Shown: positions 9,551 to 18,317, numbered from the stretch's first letter. The stretch: 64,000 nt of DNA from Brevundimonas sp. 357 (GCF_003938605.1 NZ_RHWX01000016.1:1-64000), one strand, 5' to 3'. The notes: generated from the sequence alone by a model not told the origin. Program-made: numbers and translations.

Positions 9551-10335
9551 GGCCGCTGGGGGGCGGACTTCGGGGAGGGGGGATCGGCCTGCTGGCGGGC
9601 CTGACCCTGCTTGCGACCGGACAGCCCGCATGCGCAGGCGCCTGGAACCTGCCCAAGGGCCAGGGGCAGGCCATTCTCAAGTATGAGAGCATACGCGCGG
9701 ATGAGGCCTTTTCGCCCGACGGCGATCGGGTCAACCTGCCGGGCGATCGTCGTGACAGCGCGGCCTCCCTTCTGGTCGAATACGGGCTGGATGAGCGTTT
9801 CACCCTGCAGATGAAGGGAGAGTGGCAGGGCGGGCGCGACGCCTTCGTCGACTATCAGGGACGCGGCCCGCTAGAGATCGGCGTCCGCTGGCAGGCGTAT
9901 CGCGACGCGCGCAACGTCGCCGCAGTCTATGTCGGCTATGCACACGGCGGCGAGGGCCGCAACGCCGGCTACGCTGCGCCCGGCGCAGGCGATCACGACT
10001 GGGAGGCGCGTCTGCTGGCGGCCCGCAATTTCGGCGTGGACGGGCGGGGCGGTTTCATCGAGGCTCAGGCGGCTCGGCGCTGGCGCTCCGGCTTGCCCGA
10101 CGAGACGCGGCTCGACCTGACGGCGGGCGCGCCTCTGTCCCCTGGCTGGATGCTGTTGGGTCAGGCCTATGCGGGGGCGGCGGACGACGGCGGGGCGCGT
10201 TGGCTGTCGCTGGAAACCTCGGTCGTGCGGCGACTCGGCGACTGGAGCCTGCAGGCGGGTTGGCGCACCGCCGTCGCAGGTCGCGAAACTCCTGCGGGAC
10301 AAGGCCCCGTCATCGGAATCTGGCGACGTTTCTAG
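9547..10335 (+). CDS. Predicted outer-membrane beta-barrel protein
   Basis: I do not recognise a named family. The 262-residue product has a Gly-rich N terminus followed by a hydrophobic signal segment ending near ACA-GAW (about residue 30). Alternating polar/aromatic strands fill the rest, and the C terminus is Arg-Arg-Phe, the terminal aromatic expected of beta-barrel proteins. The content (GYAHGGEG, QAGWRTAVAG) suggests a transparent barrel of 10-12 strands. The GTG start overlaps the stop of the aldolase gene by 4 bases (GTGA). It may be an uptake pore or a structural protein; the link with the aldolase is unexplained. Confidence 0.65.
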   Translation: MRPLGGGLRGGGIGLLAGLTLLATGQPACAGAWNLPKGQGQAILKYESIRADEAFSPDGDRVNLPGDRRDSAASLLVEYGLDERFTLQMKGEWQGGRDAFVDYQGRGPLEIGVRWQAYRDARNVAAVYVGYAHGGEGRNAGYAAPGAGDHDWEARLLAARNFGVDGRGGFIEAQAARRWRSGLPDETRLDLTAGAPLSPGWMLLGQAYAGAADDGGARWLSLETSVVRRLGDWSLQAGWRTAVAGRETPAGQGPVIGIWRRF

Positions 10336-10444
10336 CGCGAAATTCCGCGACGGAATCCGAGCATAGCCTCGTTACAGATACGTTATTTGCGTAACGGCGA
10401 TGACCCGCTAAGCGGGGCGCTTGTTGTCGGGGAGACTGCGTCGC

Positions 10445-11590
10445 GTGTTCAAACGCCATTTTTTCATAATCGCTGCGGCCTGCGTACTGGGGCTGATGAT
10501 CGTGGCGGCGGTCGCCAAGATCGCGTTCAGCGACGGCGGCGCAGGTGATCGCAAGGGACCGGGAGGCCAGGGCGGTCGCGGCCAGGTGGTCGAGGAAGTC
10601 ACCGCTCAGAGACGTGAGTTCGCTGACCAGATTCGCGTTCTGGGCGTGGCGCGCAGCCGTCGCTCGGTCAACATCACCTCAAACACCGCCGAATTGGTGA
10701 CGCGCGTCATGTTCACTGATGGTCAGCGCGTGAACGCCGGAGCGCCCCTGGTCGAACTTCAGGCGCGCGAGGAAGACGCCGACCTGATCCGCGCCCGCGC
10801 CCAGCTGGAGAACGCCCAGCGCGAGTATGATCGTTACCGTATCCTGGCTGAACGCGGCGTTGCGCCGCGCGTCATGGCCGAAACGTCGGAAACAGCGCTG
10901 AAGACCGCCCAGGCGGCTCTAGCGGCGTCGGAAGCTCGTCGCGGCGACCGCATCCTGCGCGCGCCCTTTACGGGCGTTCTGGGTCTGACGACGGTCACGC
11001 CGGGCACGCTGATCTCGCCCGGTTCGGTCATCACCACCCTGGATGACGTCAGCGCCGTCCGCGTCGATTTCCCGCTGCCTGAGCGGTACCTCGGCATCCT
11101 GCCGGTCGGCGCGCCGATCACGGCCACCTCCGACGCCTTCCCCGGCGAAGCGTTCAACGGCCGGATCGCCTTGCTGGACACCCGCGTCAATGAGCAGACG
11201 CGCGCGGTCATCGCCCGCGCGGAGTTCCCCAACACCGGTAACCGCATTCGTCCCGGCATGATGATGCGCGTCGCCGTGCACCAGGGCCGCCGCCAGACCC
11301 TGGCCGTGCCTGAGGCGGCCGTTCAATATGAAGGTCAGGGCGCTTTCGTGTATCGCATCGCGCGTGGCGAGGCGGGCGCGACCGCCCAGCGCGTCGAGGT
11401 TCAAACCGGCGCCGTCGAGGGCGGTTTCGTCGAGATCGTTTCAGGCCTGACGAACAATGACCGCATCGTCGCATCGGGTCTGAACCGCATCCAGCCGGGC
11501 GCCCCCGTCACCGTTGAAGGCGCCGAAGGCCGGCAGCGCGGCGCTCCAGCCAAGGGCGGCGCCCGCGCGCCGCAGGCGGCCCGCCCATGA
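10445..11590 (+). CDS. RND efflux periplasmic adaptor subunit (HlyD/AcrA family)
   Basis: The 381-residue membrane-fusion protein links an inner-membrane RND pump to an outer-membrane channel. After one N-terminal membrane segment (FFIIAAACVLGLMIVAAVA) comes the split lipoyl/barrel-sandwich domain, with RAPFTGVLGLTTVTPGTLI as its second half, around a short helical hairpin rich in Ala/Glu/Arg. A beta-barrel and a membrane-proximal domain with the usual RPGMMMRVAV segment follow. GTG at 10445 is chosen (GGGGAG ten bases upstream); TTG at 10421 is an in-frame alternative. It is translationally coupled to the pump gene (ATGA overlap). No outer-membrane channel gene is adjacent. Confidence 0.92.
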   Translation: MFKRHFFIIAAACVLGLMIVAAVAKIAFSDGGAGDRKGPGGQGGRGQVVEEVTAQRREFADQIRVLGVARSRRSVNITSNTAELVTRVMFTDGQRVNAGAPLVELQAREEDADLIRARAQLENAQREYDRYRILAERGVAPRVMAETSETALKTAQAALAASEARRGDRILRAPFTGVLGLTTVTPGTLISPGSVITTLDDVSAVRVDFPLPERYLGILPVGAPITATSDAFPGEAFNGRIALLDTRVNEQTRAVIARAEFPNTGNRIRPGMMMRVAVHQGRRQTLAVPEAAVQYEGQGAFVYRIARGEAGATAQRVEVQTGAVEGGFVEIVSGLTNNDRIVASGLNRIQPGAPVTVEGAEGRQRGAPAKGGARAPQAARP

Positions 11591-14500
11591 TGCTGTCTGA
11601 TGTTTCGGTTCGGCGTCCCGTCTTTGCGGCGGTGGCGGCCATTGTCCTGTGCGTCATCGGCGCGGCGGCCTTCTTCTTCCTGCCGGTGCGGGAACTGCCG
11701 GACGTGGACCCGCCGGTCGTCTCGGTCAGCACCAACTACGCCGGCGCCTCGGCCGAGGTGATCGAGAGCCGGATCACTGAACCGATCGAGCAGCAGATCG
11801 CCGGCATCCAGGGCGTCGAGCGCATCAACTCGACCAGTCGCGACGGCCGTTCCAGCGTCAACATCGAGTTCTCGCTGGACCGCAACATCGATGACGCAGC
11901 CAATGACGTGCGCGACCGCATCTCGCGCGTGCTGGGTCGTCTGCCGGACCAGGCGGATCCGCCGGAAGTGGCCAAGGCCGATTCCGACAGCCAGCCGATC
12001 ATGATCATGTTCCTGCGCTCCACCACCATGGATCGGATGGAGCTGACGGATTACGCCCGTCGCTATCTGGTGGACCGTTTCGCCACCGTGCCGGGCGTGG
12101 CCCAGGTGAATATCTTCGGTGAGCAACGCTACGCCATGCGCATCTGGCTGGATGCGGGGGCCATGGCGGCGCGCGGGCTGACCGTCACCGATGTCGAAAC
12201 CGCCCTGAATAACCAGAACGTCGAACTGCCCGCCGGCGCGCTTGAATCGGCGCAGAAGGACTACACCGTCCGCGTGGCGCGCAACTACGCCGACCCCGCC
12301 GATTTCGCTCAACTGCCCATCGGCACGCGCGGCTCGGCCTCGACGGCCACGGGCGCGCAGGCGTCCGGCACCCTGGGCGCGGCCTCGGCGGCCATGACCA
12401 ACGGCGTCACGGGCGCCCTGATCGGCAATGCCGCCTACGTCACTCGTCTGGGGGACATCGCCCGCATTGAGGAAGCGCCGGCGGAGGCTCGCCGCCTGTT
12501 CCGAGGCAACGGGATTGATCAGATCGGTCTGGCCGTGACTCGTCAGGCCCAGTCCAACGATCTGCAGATCTCCGAAGGCGCGCGCAAGCTGATGGAAGAG
12601 ATCGCGCCCAGCCTACCGCCCGGCACGACGCTGGAGGTCGGGTCCGACAACTCGGTCTTCACCTCGCACGCCATTGACGAGGTCTGGATCACCATCGGCA
12701 TCTCCATGGCCCTGGTGGCCTTGGTCAACTTCATCTTCCTGGGCAGCCTGAGGGCGGCGATCATTCCATCGGTGGTGGCGCCTATCTGTTTGCTGGCGAC
12801 GTTTATCGTCCTTGCGCCGCTGGGCTTCTCGCTGAACCTGCTGACGCTGCTGGCCCTGGTGCTGGCCATCGGCCTAGTCGTCGATGACGCCATCGTGGTG
12901 GTCGAGAACATTCAACGCCGCCTGGACCACGGCGAGCCTCCGCTGGTGGCCGCCGAGCGCGGGGCGCGTCAGGTCTTCTTCGCCGTTGTGGCGACGACGG
13001 TGGTCCTGCTGTCGGTGTTCGCGCCGCTGCTGTTCCTACCGGGCTACGTCGGCCGTCTGTTCGTGGAGCTGGCCGCCGCCATCGCCGCGGCCGTGGCCTT
13101 CTCCGCCTTCTTGGCGCTCAGCCTGTCGCCCATGCTGGCGTCTAAGATCCTGAAGCCGGCTCACACCGGCGGCTGGGTGGCGCGGCGCGTGGATGCGGGC
13201 ATGGATGCGTTGAAACGGTCCTATGCGGCTTCGCTGGACGCCTTGCTGGGCCGTCGGATCGCTGTTGGCGGCATGGCGGCCCTGATCGTCCTGGTCGCTG
13301 CGGGAGCCACAGGCATCTTCCTGCATCTGCCCAATGAACTGGTGCCGAACGAGGACCGGGGTCGCGTAACCCTGCGGATCGCCGGACCGGAAGGTACGGG
13401 CTTCGACTACACTCGACAGATCATGTTGGGTCTAGAGCCTATCCTGGCCGAATACCGCGACAGCGGAGAGGCGGCGAATTTCCTGATCTCGGCGCCGGGA
13501 TTCGGCGGTTCCGGTTTCAGCTCGGGCAGCGCTGTCGTGAATCTGGCCGACTGGGCCGAGCGCGACCGCTCTGCCGATGAGATCGCTCAGGAGCTGAACG
13601 GCAAGCTGCGCAACCAGACCGGCGCCCAGGTCAACGCCTCGACACCGGGCGCCTTCCAGCGCGGCGGCGGCAACTCCAACTCGGTCGAGATGGTCGTCAC
13701 GGGGTCGGAATACGCCGCCATCTACAACTGGCTGCAGCCCATCCTGGCGGCGGCGCAGGAAAACCCCGGCTTCTCGCGTCCGCGCCTGAACTATGAGCCG
13801 AACGCGCCACGCCTGTTGGTCGACGTCGATCCGCAGAAGGCGGCCGCCCTGGGCGTCTCCTCGCAACAGATCGGCCGCACGCTGGAAACCATGTTCGGCT
13901 CGCGTCGCGCGACGACCTACATCAAGGGCGGTCAGGAGTACGACGTCATCCTGCAGACCGAGCGCGACAACCGCCGCGAAGTGACGGACCTGGAGTCGCT
14001 CTATGTCTCGACCGGCACGGCGCAACTGGTGCCGCTGTCGGCGGTGGTCACGACCAAGACCTCGGGCGATACGCCGGATCGTCGTCGCCTGGATCGCCAG
14101 CGGGCCATCACCCTGGCGGCCGACCTCAACCCCGGCACGACCATCGACGACGCGGTGCAATTCCTGAACGCCGAAGTCGCCAAGCAGCCGCAAGGCGTGA
14201 CCAATATCCGCTGGGGCGGCGCCGCTCGCGATCAGCAGGAGGCGGGCAGCGCCGTGGGCTGGGCCTTCGCCCTGGCCCTGCTGCTGGTCTTCCTGGTGCT
14301 GGCGGCCCAGTTTGAGAGCTGGATCACCCCGGCGGTCATCATGCTGACGGTGCCTCTGGCGGCGGCGGGCGGGCTGTTCGGTCTGCTGATGGCGGGCTCC
14401 AGCCTGAACATCTACAGCCAGATCGGCCTGATCATTCTGATCGGCGTCGCGGCCAAGAACGGCATCCTGATCGTCGAGTTCGCCAACCAACTGCGCGATC

Positions 14501-14826
14501 AGGGGCGGAGCATCCGCGAGGCCATCATCGAGTCCTCGTCGCTGCGTCTGCGTCCGATCATCATGACCTCGATCGCCACCGCCTTCGGCGCCCTGCCGCT
14601 GGTGCTGTGGCAAGGGGCGGGGGCGGGCAGCCGTCAGACCATCGGCGTGGTGATCTTCACCGGCGCCATGTTCGCGACGGTGCTGACCCTGTTCGTGGTG
14701 CCGGTGATCTATGGCGTGTTGGCGCGCTTCACCAAGTCGCCGGAATACACCGCCCGCAAGATCGAGGAATGGGAGGCGCAGGAGAAGCGCGACGGCCTCG
14801 AACCGGACATGAGCCCGGCGGAGTAA
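11587..14826 (+). CDS. RND efflux transporter permease, HAE1 family
   Basis: This 1079-residue proton-driven inner-membrane pump has the AcrB/MexF-like plan: 12 membrane segments with large periplasmic loops after the first and seventh. The N terminus (SVRRPVFAAVAAIVLCVIG, then LPVRELPDVDPP) is typical. The proton-relay aspartates lie in VVDDAIVVVENI at about residues 430-441, and the second half has GVAAKNGILIVEFANQLRDQG. An Ala/Gly/Thr-rich insertion at roughly residues 245-275 is somewhat unusual. It probably exports drugs, detergents or other amphiphiles; the substrate cannot be read. The gene is coupled to the adaptor and followed directly by a palindromic repeat element. Confidence 0.95.
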   Translation: MMLSDVSVRRPVFAAVAAIVLCVIGAAAFFFLPVRELPDVDPPVVSVSTNYAGASAEVIESRITEPIEQQIAGIQGVERINSTSRDGRSSVNIEFSLDRNIDDAANDVRDRISRVLGRLPDQADPPEVAKADSDSQPIMIMFLRSTTMDRMELTDYARRYLVDRFATVPGVAQVNIFGEQRYAMRIWLDAGAMAARGLTVTDVETALNNQNVELPAGALESAQKDYTVRVARNYADPADFAQLPIGTRGSASTATGAQASGTLGAASAAMTNGVTGALIGNAAYVTRLGDIARIEEAPAEARRLFRGNGIDQIGLAVTRQAQSNDLQISEGARKLMEEIAPSLPPGTTLEVGSDNSVFTSHAIDEVWITIGISMALVALVNFIFLGSLRAAIIPSVVAPICLLATFIVLAPLGFSLNLLTLLALVLAIGLVVDDAIVVVENIQRRLDHGEPPLVAAERGARQVFFAVVATTVVLLSVFAPLLFLPGYVGRLFVELAAAIAAAVAFSAFLALSLSPMLASKILKPAHTGGWVARRVDAGMDALKRSYAASLDALLGRRIAVGGMAALIVLVAAGATGIFLHLPNELVPNEDRGRVTLRIAGPEGTGFDYTRQIMLGLEPILAEYRDSGEAANFLISAPGFGGSGFSSGSAVVNLADWAERDRSADEIAQELNGKLRNQTGAQVNASTPGAFQRGGGNSNSVEMVVTGSEYAAIYNWLQPILAAAQENPGFSRPRLNYEPNAPRLLVDVDPQKAAALGVSSQQIGRTLETMFGSRRATTYIKGGQEYDVILQTERDNRREVTDLESLYVSTGTAQLVPLSAVVTTKTSGDTPDRRRLDRQRAITLAADLNPGTTIDDAVQFLNAEVAKQPQGVTNIRWGGAARDQQEAGSAVGWAFALALLLVFLVLAAQFESWITPAVIMLTVPLAAAGGLFGLLMAGSSLNIYSQIGLIILIGVAAKNGILIVEFANQLRDQGRSIREAIIESSSLRLRPIIMTSIATAFGALPLVLWQGAGAGSRQTIGVVIFTGAMFATVLTLFVVPVIYGVLARFTKSPEYTARKIEEWEAQEKRDGLEPDMSPAE

Positions 14827-14837
14827 CGGAATGGCTT

Positions 14838-14986
14838 CCTTCTCCCCTTGTGGGAGAAGGTGGCTGCCGAAGGCAGACGGATGAGGGCTGTCGGCACGGC
14901 GCCAAGAAGGCTGAAGAGGTTTGCGCCCAGCAACCCCTCATTCGACCTCGCTCCGCTCGGCCGCCTTCTCCCGCAAGGGGAGAAGG
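14838..14986. repeat. Palindromic repeat element, family A, copy 1
   Basis: A roughly 149-base element is bounded by 23-base hairpin arms (CCTTCTCCCCTTGTGGGAGA on the left, and its complement with one change on the right). Next to the left arm is a small hairpin CTGCC-GAA-GGCAG, then GGATGAGGG, with CCCTCATTCG on the far side. Full copies are at 24443-24585 and 48575-48715 and half copies at 44449-44471 and 40716-40739. It lies between convergent genes. Confidence 0.85.
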
Positions 14987-14992
14987 AAGATG

Positions 14993-15532
14993 TCATTCGC
15001 CGGTCGGCTTGAACCCCGTCTCGACTTTTAGGAAGGCGATCACGTCACGGCGGTCCGTGGCGTCGGGCAGGCCGGCGAAGCTCATCTTGTTGCCGGGCAG
15101 GAAGGTGCGCGGGTTCTGCAGCCAATGGTCCAGGGTCTCGGCGTCCCAGGTGAAGCCTGCCGTCCGCATGGCGTGGGAATAGCTGTATTTATCGCGCGCA
15201 CCCGCCTTGCTGCCGAAGACGCCATAGAGGTTGGGCCCCGTCATGTTCGGCCCGCCTGGCGTGATGGTGTGGCACGAACGGCAGCGGGCGAAGGCGCGGC
15301 GGCCGTTCTCCAGGTCCGCCTGGTCGTAAGGGGCGGGCAGGGACGCCAGCAGGGCGGCTTTCTCGGCCTCGGTCGGCGCGGGGGGGTTGGGCGCTTCGGC
15401 CGCGCTGGTCCCTGAACCTTCGGCGCCCTGGCCGCAGGCCGCGAGGCCCAGAGAGACTGTTAGCGCGACAGCCAACGCGGCGGCCGGGCCGGGCGTGCGG
15501 CGGATCGTGGGGAAGGACGAAAGATGGAACAT
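14993..15532 (-). CDS. Class I c-type cytochrome, predicted lipoprotein
   Basis: The 179-residue cytochrome c has the haem site CRSCH (Cys84, Cys87, His88) and a likely axial Met150 in GNKMSFAG, as in the cytochrome c2 group. The N terminus has a long signal segment ending in a lipobox, GLAAC (Cys33), followed by a Pro/Ala-rich linker, so it should be anchored on the periplasmic face of a membrane. It would carry electrons between respiratory complexes. ATG at 15532 has AAGGAG upstream. It lies 78 bases after the TetR gene on the same strand. Confidence 0.9.
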   Translation of the reverse strand: MFHLSSFPTIRRTPGPAAALAVALTVSLGLAACGQGAEGSGTSAAEAPNPPAPTEAEKAALLASLPAPYDQADLENGRRAFARCRSCHTITPGGPNMTGPNLYGVFGSKAGARDKYSYSHAMRTAGFTWDAETLDHWLQNPRTFLPGNKMSFAGLPDATDRRDVIAFLKVETGFKPTGE

Positions 15533-15610
15533 GACGCACTCCTTGGCCGAGGGTCATGCTTTAGCCCATGAGGGCGCCGTCGCAATGGACAGCTTGTCCA
15601 AGCCAGGGCG

Positions 15611-16237
15611 TCAGCGCCCGGTGGTCAGCTTCACCACGATGTGGGCGGTGGTGTCGATGATGGCTTCCGGCGTATCGGCGCGGCGCATCAGTTCGAAGCC
15701 CGCCGCAACGGATTCCACCAGGTTCGCCGTCTCATAGGAAGTCAGGCGGGGATTGAGCCCCTCGGGATGCAGGCCGCTGGCGTGGGCCTGGGCGATGCGG
15801 CGCTCCAGCGCCAGGTGCAGGCGCCGCAGGCGGCGGATGCGGCTCTCGGCGAAGGCGGGCTCGCCCATGTCGGCCAGCATGTGCTCGACCCGCAGCACCG
15901 GCCCGTGGTCGCTCCACAGGCCCAGCACCTCCAGCACATAGGCGCGGGCGGCCTCGAAGGCGCGTTCGCCGGACCAGTCGGCGTGGATGTGTGCCGCCAG
16001 TCGTTGAAAGTCCTCGCCCGCCTCTTCGCACAGCAGCAGCAGGCCTTCCTCGACCGAGGCGAAGTAGGTGTAGAAGGTCGGCGCTGATACGCTCGCCGCC
16101 GCCGCCACATCGGCCGGCCGGATTTCGCCCAGGTGCTTGCTGTTCAGCAGACTGCGCAGAGCGTCCAGCAGGGCGCGCCGGGTGCGGGCGCCCCGTGTTC
16201 GGATCCTGTGACCCAGCTTGTTGGTCGTCTCGGACAT
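15611..16237 (-). CDS. TetR/AcrR family transcriptional regulator
   Basis: The 208-residue protein has an N-terminal helix-turn-helix of TetR type (TRRALLDALRSLL, then IRPADVAAAASVSAPTFYTYF at about residues 40-60) and a ligand-binding C-terminal half. The FYTYF segment is the usual recognition-helix end. It precedes the cytochrome c gene on the same strand. A perfect 8-bp inverted repeat 83 bases upstream (16320-16339) is a possible operator. The ligand and regulon are unknown; C-terminal TetR domains cannot be matched by eye. Confidence 0.9.
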   Translation of the reverse strand: MSETTNKLGHRIRTRGARTRRALLDALRSLLNSKHLGEIRPADVAAAASVSAPTFYTYFASVEEGLLLLCEEAGEDFQRLAAHIHADWSGERAFEAARAYVLEVLGLWSDHGPVLRVEHMLADMGEPAFAESRIRRLRRLHLALERRIAQAHASGLHPEGLNPRLTSYETANLVESVAAGFELMRRADTPEAIIDTTAHIVVKLTTGR

Positions 16238-16319
16238 GTGGGAGGCGGCCGAAGTTGCGATGGAAACGGGCCGGAAAGGGGAGAAGGCGAAGGCCTAGCG
16301 GCTTCCGCCCTCTGCGACA

Positions 16320-16339
16320 AGCGCGACCCAAGTCGCGCT
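16320..16339. promoter_or_regulatory. Perfect 20-base palindrome upstream of the TetR gene
   Basis: AGCGCGAC-CCAA-GTCGCGCT forms an 8-bp perfect inverted repeat between the TetR gene start and the 3' end of the minus-strand gene at 16368. It could be an operator for the TetR protein. As RNA it would be a terminator-like hairpin for the 16368 gene, but it lacks a U tract. Confidence 0.4.
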
Positions 16340-16367
16340 GGGTCTTCAGGCGCAGCTCAGCGTTCCG

Positions 16368-16691
16368 TTAGTTCAGGGCGCGGCATCTGGTGGTGGTGTT
16401 GTTCATGACCGGATCGTCGATCATGCAGATGACGTATCGGTCGCCGTTCGTGAGAATGAAAGAGAACGACTCTATATTGGGATTGGAGTTGAACACCTCG
16501 GTCTGATAGTGGGCGTGCGAGATGATCTTCCAGCCTGCATTCAGCAATTCGGTCATCGATTGAGAAAGCGGAATCCAATCGGTCGCGCGGTGCTGGGGAT
16601 CGGGATCCGGAACCCTCTGCCGCCGTCCCTGGGCCTCGACCACAGTCGGAACCATCACGAGCAGAGCGAGCAGCAGGGTGAATTTTCGCAT
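16368..16691 (-). CDS. Small secreted protein of unknown function
   Basis: I do not recognise the family. The 107-residue product has a clear signal peptide (KFTLLLALLVMVPTVVEAQG, cleavage near residue 21). The mature domain has two Cys (in YVICMID and TTRCRAL) that may pair in the periplasm. The mature part, with GWKIISHAHYQTEVF and ESFSFILTNGDRYVIC, reads as a compact alpha/beta domain. It stands alone between the TetR gene and tRNA-Thr. ATG at 16691 is followed directly by the signal peptide, which supports the start. Confidence 0.7.
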   Translation of the reverse strand: MRKFTLLLALLVMVPTVVEAQGRRQRVPDPDPQHRATDWIPLSQSMTELLNAGWKIISHAHYQTEVFNSNPNIESFSFILTNGDRYVICMIDDPVMNNTTTRCRALN

Positions 16692-16851
16692 TCTTCATCC
16701 TCCCGGGCGGCAAGATCGGGGGCGGGAGACCGCAGGCCTCGCGCGCTGACGGAGGAGGGTAGCGTGAGGAATCGCGATCCGTCGATACGGAGAACGGCGT
16801 CGCATCTCGTGATGCGCGGGCCTGACCATCCTCATCCTGATCGGGAGAGGG

Positions 16852-16927
16852 TGGTGCCGGTTGCAGGAATCGAACCCGCGACCTTCGGTTTACAAAACCG
16901 CTGCTCTACCAGCTGAGCTAAACCGGC
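16852..16927 (-). tRNA. tRNA-Thr (anticodon UGU)
   Basis: Read on the minus strand, the 76 bases fold as a complete tRNA. The 7-bp acceptor stem GCCGGTT/AACCGGC is followed by ACCA, so the 3' CCA is encoded. The D-arm is AGCTCAGCTGGTAGAGC, the anticodon loop is TTTGTAA with anticodon TGT, and the T-arm is built on GGTTCGATTCC. No integrase or att-like duplication is seen next to it. Confidence 0.97.
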
Positions 16928-16978
16928 GTGGCCCGCCTTATGCTGGCGGAATCTGTTTGACGCAAGCACACTGATCGA

Positions 16979-17329
16979 ATGCCCTCGCTGCCCTATCTCG
17001 CGCCCATCGTCATGCTGGCGCTGTCCAACGTCTTCATGACCTTCGGCTGGTATGGCCACCTGAAATTCGGGGCCAAGCCGCTGTGGATCGTCGTCCTGAT
17101 CAGCTGGGGGATCGCCTTCTTCGAGTACTGGCTGGCCGTGCCCGCCAATCGCATCGGCCATCAGGTCTATTCAGCGGCCGAGCTGAAGACCATGCAGGAG
17201 GTGATCACCCTGCTGGTCTTCGCCGTATTCTCGGTCGTCTGGCTGGGCGAAAAGCTGACGGTGAATCACCTGATCGGCTTTGTGCTGATCGCGGGCGGCG
17301 CCTTCTTCATCTTCAAGGGGCCGCTCTGA
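16979..17329 (+). CDS. DMT superfamily small membrane protein (DUF486)
   Basis: The 116-residue protein has four hydrophobic segments (about residues 8-24, 33-52, 72-90 and 95-113) and the DUF486 signatures FGWYGHLKF, SWGIAFFEYWLAVPANRIG and LKTMQEVITL. Members are single-unit relatives of drug/metabolite transporters and probably dimerise in the inner membrane. The substrate is unknown. It starts 51 bases after the tRNA gene on the opposite strand and ends 7 bases before the convergent HIT gene. Confidence 0.9.
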   Translation: MPSLPYLAPIVMLALSNVFMTFGWYGHLKFGAKPLWIVVLISWGIAFFEYWLAVPANRIGHQVYSAAELKTMQEVITLLVFAVFSVVWLGEKLTVNHLIGFVLIAGGAFFIFKGPL

Positions 17330-17336
17330 CGGGCAG

Positions 17337-17774
17337 TCAGGCCAGTTCGGCCGCGATCTTTGCGGCCAGCGTTTTCAGATGCTCGGCGTCGGCCATGGGG
17401 GCGTGACCGTGGCCCTTCATCGGACGGTCCGCCCAGCGGGGCACGATGTGGAAATGCAGATGGAAGACCGTCTGGCCGCCCGCGTCGCCGTTGAATTGCA
17501 TCAGGCTGAGGCCCTCAGGCTTCAACGCCTTCTCGACCGCGCGGGCGGTGCGCTGGACGGCGGCGGTCAGTCGGGCCAGGGCCTGCGGCTCGATCTCCAG
17601 GATGTTGCGGGCGGTCGAGGTCTTGGACACGACCAGGACGTGGCCCTCGGACTGGGGAAACACGTCCATGAAGGCCAGGACGTCGTCGTCCTCCCACACC
17701 TTCACGCTGGGCATGTCGCCGCGCAGGATTTTGGCGAAGATGTTGTGCGGGTCGTAGGCGCCGTGAAGGCTCAT
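17337..17774 (-). CDS. HIT family nucleotide-binding protein
   Basis: The 145-residue protein has the histidine-triad motif HLHFHIVP (His105, His107, His109) and the N-terminal segment IFAKILRGDMPSVKVWEDD that marks the Hint branch. Hint proteins hydrolyse AMP-linked substrates such as phosphoramidates and act as small cytosolic housekeeping enzymes. Length and motif spacing are normal. It is convergent with the DUF486 gene and has a GGAG-type ribosome site before ATG 17774. Confidence 0.92.
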   Translation of the reverse strand: MSLHGAYDPHNIFAKILRGDMPSVKVWEDDDVLAFMDVFPQSEGHVLVVSKTSTARNILEIEPQALARLTAAVQRTARAVEKALKPEGLSLMQFNGDAGGQTVFHLHFHIVPRWADRPMKGHGHAPMADAEHLKTLAAKIAAELA

Positions 17775-17887
17775 GGGGGTCTCCTTCGGGGTAGGGCGAT
17801 CAGCCTAGCAGGCGAAGTTGCCCGACGCACGGAGCCGAACGCCGCGATATGCGCTTATATGGTCAAGGTTCTTCAGTTGGAGGCGTC

Positions 17888-18247
17888 ATGCTGGGTTTCA
17901 TCGTTCAGGCCGTGGTCACGGCGATCGGCCTGTGGGCCTCGGCCAAGCTGGTGCCGGGGGTGGAGTTCACCTCGACCGGCTCGTTGATCGCGGCGGCGGT
18001 CATCCTGGGCGTGGTCAACGCCTTCGTGCGGCCGCTGATGGTGATCCTGACCCTGCCTCTGACCATCGTCACCTTCGGCCTGTTTCTGCTGGTGGTGAAC
18101 GCCGCCATGATCGGGCTGACGGCCATGTTCCTGGGCGGCTTCGTGGTCGATGGCCTGTGGGCCGGGATCGGCGCGGCCATCGTCACCGGCGTGGTCAGCT
18201 GGATCGCCGGGGCTCTGTTCGGCGGCATGGACGAGCGGCGCTCATAA
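17888..18247 (+). CDS. Phage holin family-type four-TM membrane protein
   Basis: The 119-residue protein has four membrane spans and the conserved pattern NAFVRPLMVILTLPLTIVTFGLF seen in the mycobacterial four-TM holin superfamily (PF04020-like). Despite that name, members are widespread chromosomal proteins and there is no phage gene here. ATG at 17888 is chosen because GGAGG lies 4 bases upstream and the first span then starts immediately; a longer frame begins at 17849. Its function in the inner membrane is unknown. Confidence 0.85.
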   Translation: MLGFIVQAVVTAIGLWASAKLVPGVEFTSTGSLIAAAVILGVVNAFVRPLMVILTLPLTIVTFGLFLLVVNAAMIGLTAMFLGGFVVDGLWAGIGAAIVTGVVSWIAGALFGGMDERRS

Positions 18248-18289
18248 ATTATCCGGGTAATATTGACGCGACAATATCATCCGGGTAAT
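18248..18289. promoter_or_regulatory. Paired palindromic operator upstream of the DUF2239 gene
   Basis: ATTATCCGGGTAAT at 18248-18261 is a near-perfect palindrome. ATCATCCGGGTAAT at 18276-18289 repeats it 28 bases on, with ATATTG-ACGCG-ACAATAT between them. AT-rich sites of this regularity are rare in this GC-rich sequence and sit right before the DUF2239 start, so a repressor or activator site is likely. The protein that binds is unknown. Confidence 0.55.
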
Positions 18290-18317
18290 TTTTTCCTCAC
18301 CAGAGCGAGGACGGATT

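Noticed and set aside
17888-18247. Prophage remnant (holin)
   Set aside because: The family name is misleading. No other phage gene, integrase or lysis enzyme is near, and the surrounding genes are chromosomal.
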